Below are positions 22,811 through 26,642 of a DNA stretch of 26,642 nucleotides, piece after piece. Origin of the DNA: ZC4RG29 sp964521255 (lineage in GTDB: Bacteria > Bacteroidota > Bacteroidia > Cytophagales > Cyclobacteriaceae); contig CAZFRM010000043.1 of NCBI GenBank assembly GCA_964521255.1, positions 1 through 26,642 of the forward strand, given 5' to 3'. Within the stretch, counting starts at the first letter, position 1. Every line of letters starts with the position of its first letter. A program made the position numbers and the translations under genes. Below the pieces are notes generated by a model. That model was not told the origin of the DNA and did not search any database. It saw nothing but the letters and a program-made list of their open reading frames with translations.

Positions 22811-25195
22811 TTATTTTAAAGTGTAAGTGAGTTTAAGGTGAAAGCTTCTGCCGGCATTCTGGATTTTGAAGTTGTCAAACACCATGGCGTCAAAGACATT
22901 CTTTACCTGAAGGCCCAGGGAGAGCTTCTCGCCAACAGGATAATACGTCAAGCCCACGGTGTGAAGGTTCTGGTCCGGAATAATGTTGGGCGCGTCTAGC
23001 TTGGCATCGCCCCAAAGGCCAAGAAATCCGTCGGGCTCTTTATCCTTGGGAATATAGTCAAGGTAATACTGGCGTACGAAAGTGTAATACCAATAGGCCT
23101 GGAAGCGATCGTTGTTGCCGAACAGGTGTCCACCGCCTGCACTTAACCCCAGGTTGGCAAAGAAGAACGGCGTGTTTCTCAGACGCGCGTCTTCCATCGT
23201 GGAGTTGCCGGTGTCGAAAATACGGAAGTCCTGATAGGTAAAGTTACCATTGGCCTTTAGCCATCTCGTTATGTTAAACGTAGCATCCATTTCAATGCCA
23301 ATTCCTTTTACGTTGCTCACGTTTTCATTTCGGTTGAAAAGAAAATTGTAGGGAACATTGAGAATCAAATCGTGTGTGATACGATAAAACGAATTCACTT
23401 CGATTGCGTATTTGTTCTTTGAAGTCCGGTAGCCTGCGTTGAAGTTTACGCTTCGTTCTGGCTTTAATCCCAGGTTCGAAACGTGAAGATTTCCGTCGCC
23501 GAAGATCTCATCCTGCTCAGGCAATCGCGTAGCTGCTTCGGCCGACACGCGCAGGAATGAATTTTCAGAAACAGTAAACTTCAATGCCTCGGCAATTCCC
23601 CAGCGGCTATTGATAGCTGTTTCATCTACTTCATTTCCGTAATAATCGCCATCTATTGCTTCTACTTCTGCCCGGTAATATTTTACGATAAGGTTGTTTG
23701 TAAACCGTCTTTCGAAGAATTGAGATTCAAGTCCCAGAGAAGCGACAAGTTTATTATAGTATGCCGGGACAGATAAGATATCACGTCCCGATTCTACAAA
23801 CGTAAGACCCAGGGGGTCGTGACCTACGCGTTTGGATGCCGTATAAACAGTATTGAATTCTACTTTGTGAAAGTCGTTGATCGTATAGCTGATGTTTGTA
23901 CGACTGGTAAAAATTGAAAAATCAGTTTTGGCAAGCGAGCCTCTCACAGAAACTTCTCCCAGGCGGGAATCAGAAGGAATAAATTCACGTTTCCAGGTGT
24001 AAGTACCCTTTAACGTATCGACTTGTTCTACGGTGATGGTATTTGCTACAAGGAACTGATCAACGAAGAACCTTCCGTCAAGAAAGGTCTTCTTATAGCG
24101 AACTGTCGGTATGAGGGAGTATTGCCTGCTGGTAGAAGCCCCAAAGGGTTGCGTCATTCGCGAACCGTATTGATTTTCGCGGTCAATCCAAAAGCCCGTC
24201 AGGCTTACCTTTAATTCATCCGCCCAGCCTGTGTTTATGATCCCGCCATAGGCCTCCGCAAAATATTGTGTGAATGCATTATGAAAGAGGTGTACCTTTT
24301 CGTCTTTGGTGGTGCCTAGCTCCAGATCGAGCACGGGCGCCGTTACCTCATAATTGTTGTCGGAATAATTAAAGAAGGCATCTGCACCGGCGAAGAAATG
24401 CCGGGTTGTATCCTGGTGAAATACGTTGAGTGATATTCTGTGCGTGTTGAACGAGGCGATCTCATAAGAGGCTTCCGCATATCGCGCATACGATTTTTTA
24501 CTCACCATATTTAGTCCACCTCCCAGGGCGTCAGCACCCAGGCCTACCGGTAGCACGCCTTTATATATCTCAAGGCGTTCGAGCATGTTGACAGGCACAA
24601 GGGAGAAATTATAACCAGCACCCAGATAGTCCATCGGAATTCCATCCCTGAAATATTTTATGGCCCGGTCCTGAAATCCATTTAATGAAAGACTTGCGTT
24701 TGATCCCAGGCCACCTGTTTGCCGGACTCTCACGCCGGCTGAGCGGTTCATTAACTCGATCATGGACGAAGGCTGGTTTGCAAAAATTTTTGTATTGATG
24801 ACGGCTGATTTAATAGGGGCATCTTGTAAGGCACTGGTTTCCGACTTTCCTTCAACAGTGATCTCCTTGAGTTGCAGGTAGTTGGCCTGAAGAACAACCT
24901 GGACTGGCTTACCAGGAACGGTTGCCTCAACAGTACGGGTGATATAGCCGAGGCCTGAAATGGTCAGTTCATGTACCCCCGCCGGAATATCCGTCAACGT
25001 AAACTGTCCCTTTTCATTTGTAGCAACGCCTTTTGATTGTGCTTTTAAGAACACGCTCATGAATTCAAGTGGAGCGCCGCTTGTATCTTTCACCTCCCCG
25101 GTAAGCGTATGCTGGGCCACCAACGATGCAGCAAAGGCTGATGCTAAAATGGTAAAAAAGACCTTTTTAAGGCGCAGGTTAAGGGGCACAATCAT
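22811..25195 (-). CDS. TonB-dependent siderophore receptor, XusA-like
   Basis: A 794-aa outer-membrane receptor. A signal peptide (about 1-27, ending SLVAQ) is followed by a CarboxypepD_reg-like domain (about 29-112: TLTGEVKDTSGAPLEFMSVF, GQFTLTDIPAGVHELTISGLGY). The plug domain (about 125-230) holds NRSAGVRVRQTGGLGSNASL, LNGFQDRAIKYFRDGIPMD and ERLEIYKGVLPVGLGADALG. The 22-strand barrel ends FHLKLTYTLK. It would import a ferric chelate using TonB energy. It is first in the operon with the DUF4374 lipoprotein, PepSY protein and small membrane protein. A Fur-like inverted repeat lies 35 bp upstream. It is not a SusC protein: shorter than the usual 1000 residues and without a SusD partner. The substrate class is inferred from the neighbours. 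Confidence 0.92.
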   Translation of the reverse strand: MIVPLNLRLKKVFFTILASAFAASLVAQHTLTGEVKDTSGAPLEFMSVFLKAQSKGVATNEKGQFTLTDIPAGVHELTISGLGYITRTVEATVPGKPVQVVLQANYLQLKEITVEGKSETSALQDAPIKSAVINTKIFANQPSSMIELMNRSAGVRVRQTGGLGSNASLSLNGFQDRAIKYFRDGIPMDYLGAGYNFSLVPVNMLERLEIYKGVLPVGLGADALGGGLNMVSKKSYARYAEASYEIASFNTHRISLNVFHQDTTRHFFAGADAFFNYSDNNYEVTAPVLDLELGTTKDEKVHLFHNAFTQYFAEAYGGIINTGWADELKVSLTGFWIDRENQYGSRMTQPFGASTSRQYSLIPTVRYKKTFLDGRFFVDQFLVANTITVEQVDTLKGTYTWKREFIPSDSRLGEVSVRGSLAKTDFSIFTSRTNISYTINDFHKVEFNTVYTASKRVGHDPLGLTFVESGRDILSVPAYYNKLVASLGLESQFFERRFTNNLIVKYYRAEVEAIDGDYYGNEVDETAINSRWGIAEALKFTVSENSFLRVSAEAATRLPEQDEIFGDGNLHVSNLGLKPERSVNFNAGYRTSKNKYAIEVNSFYRITHDLILNVPYNFLFNRNENVSNVKGIGIEMDATFNITRWLKANGNFTYQDFRIFDTGNSTMEDARLRNTPFFFANLGLSAGGGHLFGNNDRFQAYWYYTFVRQYYLDYIPKDKEPDGFLGLWGDAKLDAPNIIPDQNLHTVGLTYYPVGEKLSLGLQVKNVFDAMVFDNFKIQNAGRSFHLKLTYTLK

Positions 25196-25202
25196 TATTT
25201 AG

Positions 25203-25216
25203 ACTTAATCTTAAGT
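25203..25216. promoter_or_regulatory. Short inverted repeat before the TonB receptor gene
   Basis: ACTTAATCTTAAGT consists of perfect 6-bp arms around TC, 8-21 bp before the start codon. It could be an operator or a leader hairpin. It is AT-rich and short, so chance is possible. Confidence 0.25.
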
Positions 25217-25230
25217 GCAAAACTATATAA

Positions 25231-25247
25231 TTTATAATCATTCTAAA
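25231..25247 (-). promoter_or_regulatory. Fur-like operator of the iron operon
   Basis: Read on the coding strand the site is TTTAGAATGATTATAAA, a 17-bp inverted repeat around a central G whose arms match at 7 of 8 positions. AT-rich dyads containing GAAT/ATTC with a short centre are typical of Fur boxes. The site lies 35 bp before the receptor ATG, where it could cover the promoter. Iron-responsive repression of the four-gene operon is inferred. Confidence 0.4.
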
Positions 25248-25837
25248 CTGTTGATTCTAATATTTTATTTCAATCGTTTCCGGCTGGCTAGATGTTCCGT
25301 TTCATCCCGGAGTTTTCCAGCAACCACTTAACTCTTTTGACACTTCTAGGGATGTTCGACAGAAATCTTTTACAAGCGGATGTTGGAAGGAGTGCTGTCG
25401 GCATGACGAGCTTCGAAGACGTCTTACCGTGTCAGCGCGTTTGCTATGAAATACGCACTCAACGCGCGGTACCCCGTTTCTGCCCACGATGACAAGGATG
25501 AATACTTTCTGTGAGATGCGTGTTCGAAGAATTTTTCTTTATCGAATAGCATTCCCAAACTACACGCGCAGTTTTATGAAAATTTTCTGACACGGGTGCC
25601 AAACAGAAGTCGTGCGCTCAATCAATGACGCACAGTTAATGGTGGACGGATTCAACTTCGTGAACTCTCCACTGTTCTCACAGTGGAGAAGGTTTCGGTA
25701 CGTGGACAATTGAGACGCCTTCGTGACGAAATTGGAGTTGCTGTATTATGGATTAAAAACTCTTGATACATTAAGGAAAATGTCAAACAGGATTACAGCT
25801 AAGAACTTAACGGCTGACATATAATATAATAGACTCC
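25248..25837. other. Gene-free stretch behind the iron operon
   Basis: About 590 bp without a supportable gene. ORFs of 46-66 codons exist on both strands with unconvincing composition. A hairpin TCTCCACTG / CAGTGGAGA lies near 25664-25687, next to AACTTCGTGAACTCT, which resembles (inverted) the AAAGTTCACGAAG wording at 26111. It looks like decayed or repeat-derived DNA. The divergent promoter region of the receptor gene occupies its left edge. Confidence 0.4.
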
Positions 25838-25856
25838 ATGACTATTGACGAAGCCT

Positions 25857-26074
25857 ACATGGTTCCGGGTTTACAAGTTGTATTACCCGGATCAGTATCA
25901 CCCAATGCACCTGATGACATGTTTGCTGCCATGGAAAAAAATGGTCAGCTCATCAATGTTGTACCGGGAGAAAAAATTGTTGTTATACGTATGGGTGATG
26001 CACCGGGTACTAACCTTGTTCCGTTTACATTTCAGGATGATTTATGGGAAAAGCTGAATGAGATAATTGATTGA
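25857..26074 (+). pseudogene. Duplicated C-terminal fragment of the serine hydrolase
   Basis: From 25857 the reading frame is that of the serine hydrolase from residue 291 (MVPGLQVVLPGSVSPNAPDD) to its stop. The only protein change is GK to EK in the third-box region (AAMEKNGQ). The SxxK serine and the YxN motif are absent, so the fragment cannot be an enzyme. An ATG at 25838 opens the frame with six unrelated residues, so a 78-aa peptide could be made, but no signal peptide is present. At the junction both copies share AAGCCT just upstream, a possible microhomology. High identity implies a recent event. Confidence 0.85.
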
Positions 26075-26178
26075 TATTTAATGTTGTTCAGTTAAGAAAT
26101 CCAGTAACGCAAAGTTCACGAAGAAGGCACAGAGTTTCACGGAGAAAAATGAATTTGGTTTTTTTTCGTTCTTGCAGC
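25857..26178. repeat. Second copy of the direct duplication
   Basis: Direct copy of 19857-20152, including the non-coding tail up to CTTGCAGC. It differs by an extra 23-bp segment at 26105-26127 (TAACGCAAAGTTCACGAAG and four more bases) and a few substitutions. The two copies bracket the complete iron operon. Confidence 0.85.
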
Positions 26179-26184
26179 TTCCCA

Positions 26185-26204
26185 AGACGGGTGACTCTGC
26201 GAAG
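26185..26204. repeat. Left arm of an inverted repeat around a small membrane gene
   Basis: AGACGGGTGACTCTGCGAAG matches the reverse complement of 26591-26610 at 18 of 20 positions. The pair encloses about 430 bp containing one small gene. Both may be copies of a dispersed repeat rather than ends of one element. Confidence 0.5.
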
Positions 26205-26222
26205 ATGGGAACAGCAAGGAAA

Positions 26223-26474
26223 TTAAATCATTAACAATACGAGATATATTGGGATAAACAAGCATGCCATCCAAATGCTAACTTGCCAATATGTTTTGTG
26301 CACATTCCTATCCATAAGTCTCAAAGCAGCTCCCACCACAAAATTTAAAATCAAAAGACCTGGATAATAGAATAGGTAAACCAGATGCGCTTTATCGTTG
26401 TCTATCACAACGACTCGCCTAATGATAAAAAATACCAAGAGTATATTAACCAAGTAAATCAACACCTTTTTCAT
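26223..26474 (-). CDS. Small three-helix membrane protein
   Basis: An 83-aa very hydrophobic protein with three likely transmembrane helices (about 3-20, VLIYLVNILLVFFIIRR; 29-52, AHLVYLFYYPGLLILNFVVG; and 62-82, WQVSIWMACLFIPIYLVLLM). Polar loops between helices and a positive-inside pattern (RR after helix 1, RLMDRNVHK before helix 3) support a real membrane protein. The family is not recognised. It has an ATG start and no co-directional neighbour in the window. It lies inside an imperfect inverted repeat (26185-26204 and 26591-26610). Confidence 0.55.
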   Translation of the reverse strand: MKKVLIYLVNILLVFFIIRRVVVIDNDKAHLVYLFYYPGLLILNFVVGAALRLMDRNVHKTYWQVSIWMACLFIPIYLVLLMI

Positions 26475-26590
26475 CTGAAATTGTTTTCCGTCCGAAGAAT
26501 CAGAGACGGGAGGTTGAATGAAATAATAAATTGATATGGTTTTCTTTTATTGACATTCGTCAATCCACAATCTCCAGACAACTTTTACGT

Positions 26591-26622
26591 CTTCGCAGAG
26601 TCTCCCGCCTCGGGGACTCTGC
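26591..26622. repeat. Right arm of the inverted repeat, with its own hairpin
   Basis: Positions 26591-26610 are the inverted partner of 26185-26204. From 26595 GCAGAGTC also pairs with GACTCTGC (26615-26622), giving a local hairpin with a GC-rich loop. The sequence continues to the window edge without a gene. Confidence 0.5.
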
Positions 26623-26642
26623 GCTTCTGTGCCGTATGCTTT

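Noticed and set aside
22811..25195. SusC-type glycan importer
   Set aside because: Too short for SusC, no SusD neighbour; the DUF4374 and PepSY partners indicate metal-chelate uptake.
25292..25492. 66-aa ORF behind the receptor promoter
   Set aside because: A minus-strand ORF covers the same bases; neither has family features or a credible start context.
25632..25770. About 46-codon plus-strand open frame without ATG, ending near 25770
   Set aside because: Short, no start codon, overlaps a hairpin and a dispersed repeat motif; expected by chance.

Overview
The window looks like chromosomal DNA of a Bacteroidota bacterium, most likely of the Cytophagales. The evidence is a TonB-dependent receptor with an N-terminal carboxypeptidase-regulatory-like domain, DUF3857, DUF4097 and DUF4374 family proteins, an ECF sigma factor paired with a HEAT-repeat membrane protein, a surface-export-type lipoprotein signal (Cys-SDDDD), several possible TTG starts and few clear Shine-Dalgarno sites. 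The genus cannot be fixed from this sequence.

Layout. (1) 277-1779 (-): glycerol kinase. (2) 2137-4853 (+): a secreted DUF3857/transglutaminase-like protein and a coiled-coil membrane protein. (3) 5070-8606 (+): an envelope-signalling block of ECF sigma factor, HEAT-repeat membrane protein (probable anti-sigma) and two secreted DUF4097 proteins, closed by a clear terminator. (4) 8650-10485: a gene-poor, partly decayed stretch with a broken tRNA-Gly, a membrane-anchored SH3-like protein and ORF remnants. (5) 10486-16835: a LacI-family regulator divergent from a GH63/MGH1-like glucosidase and a glycogen-debranching-type amylo-alpha-1,6-glucosidase, an alpha-glucan or oligosaccharide breakdown module. 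(6) 16861-18636 (-): a ClC chloride channel with two CBS domains. (7) 18986-20074 (+): a serine hydrolase of the beta-lactamase/penicillin-binding fold. (8) 20158-25195 (-): a four-gene iron/siderophore uptake operon resembling xusABC (TonB receptor, DUF4374 lipoprotein, PepSY membrane protein) plus a small two-helix membrane protein, with a Fur-like inverted repeat upstream. (9) 25857-26474: a duplicated 3' fragment of the serine hydrolase and a small three-helix membrane protein.

The most unusual content is a population of short non-coding elements. Two 140-bp near-identical copies with 10-bp terminal inverted repeats lie at 101-240 and 11796-11935. A 95-bp element with perfect 22-bp inverted ends separates the sigma and anti-sigma genes and is flanked by an 18-bp direct repeat of the end of the sigma gene. 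A 107-bp element with inverted ends separates the two glycosidases. A 16-bp palindrome, related to the core of the 140-bp element, has replaced 10 nt of a tRNA-Gly gene. About 300 bp of the serine hydrolase 3' region recurs in direct orientation exactly 6000 bp away, so the iron operon lies between direct repeats. I see no CRISPR array, prophage, transposase or recognisable defence system.
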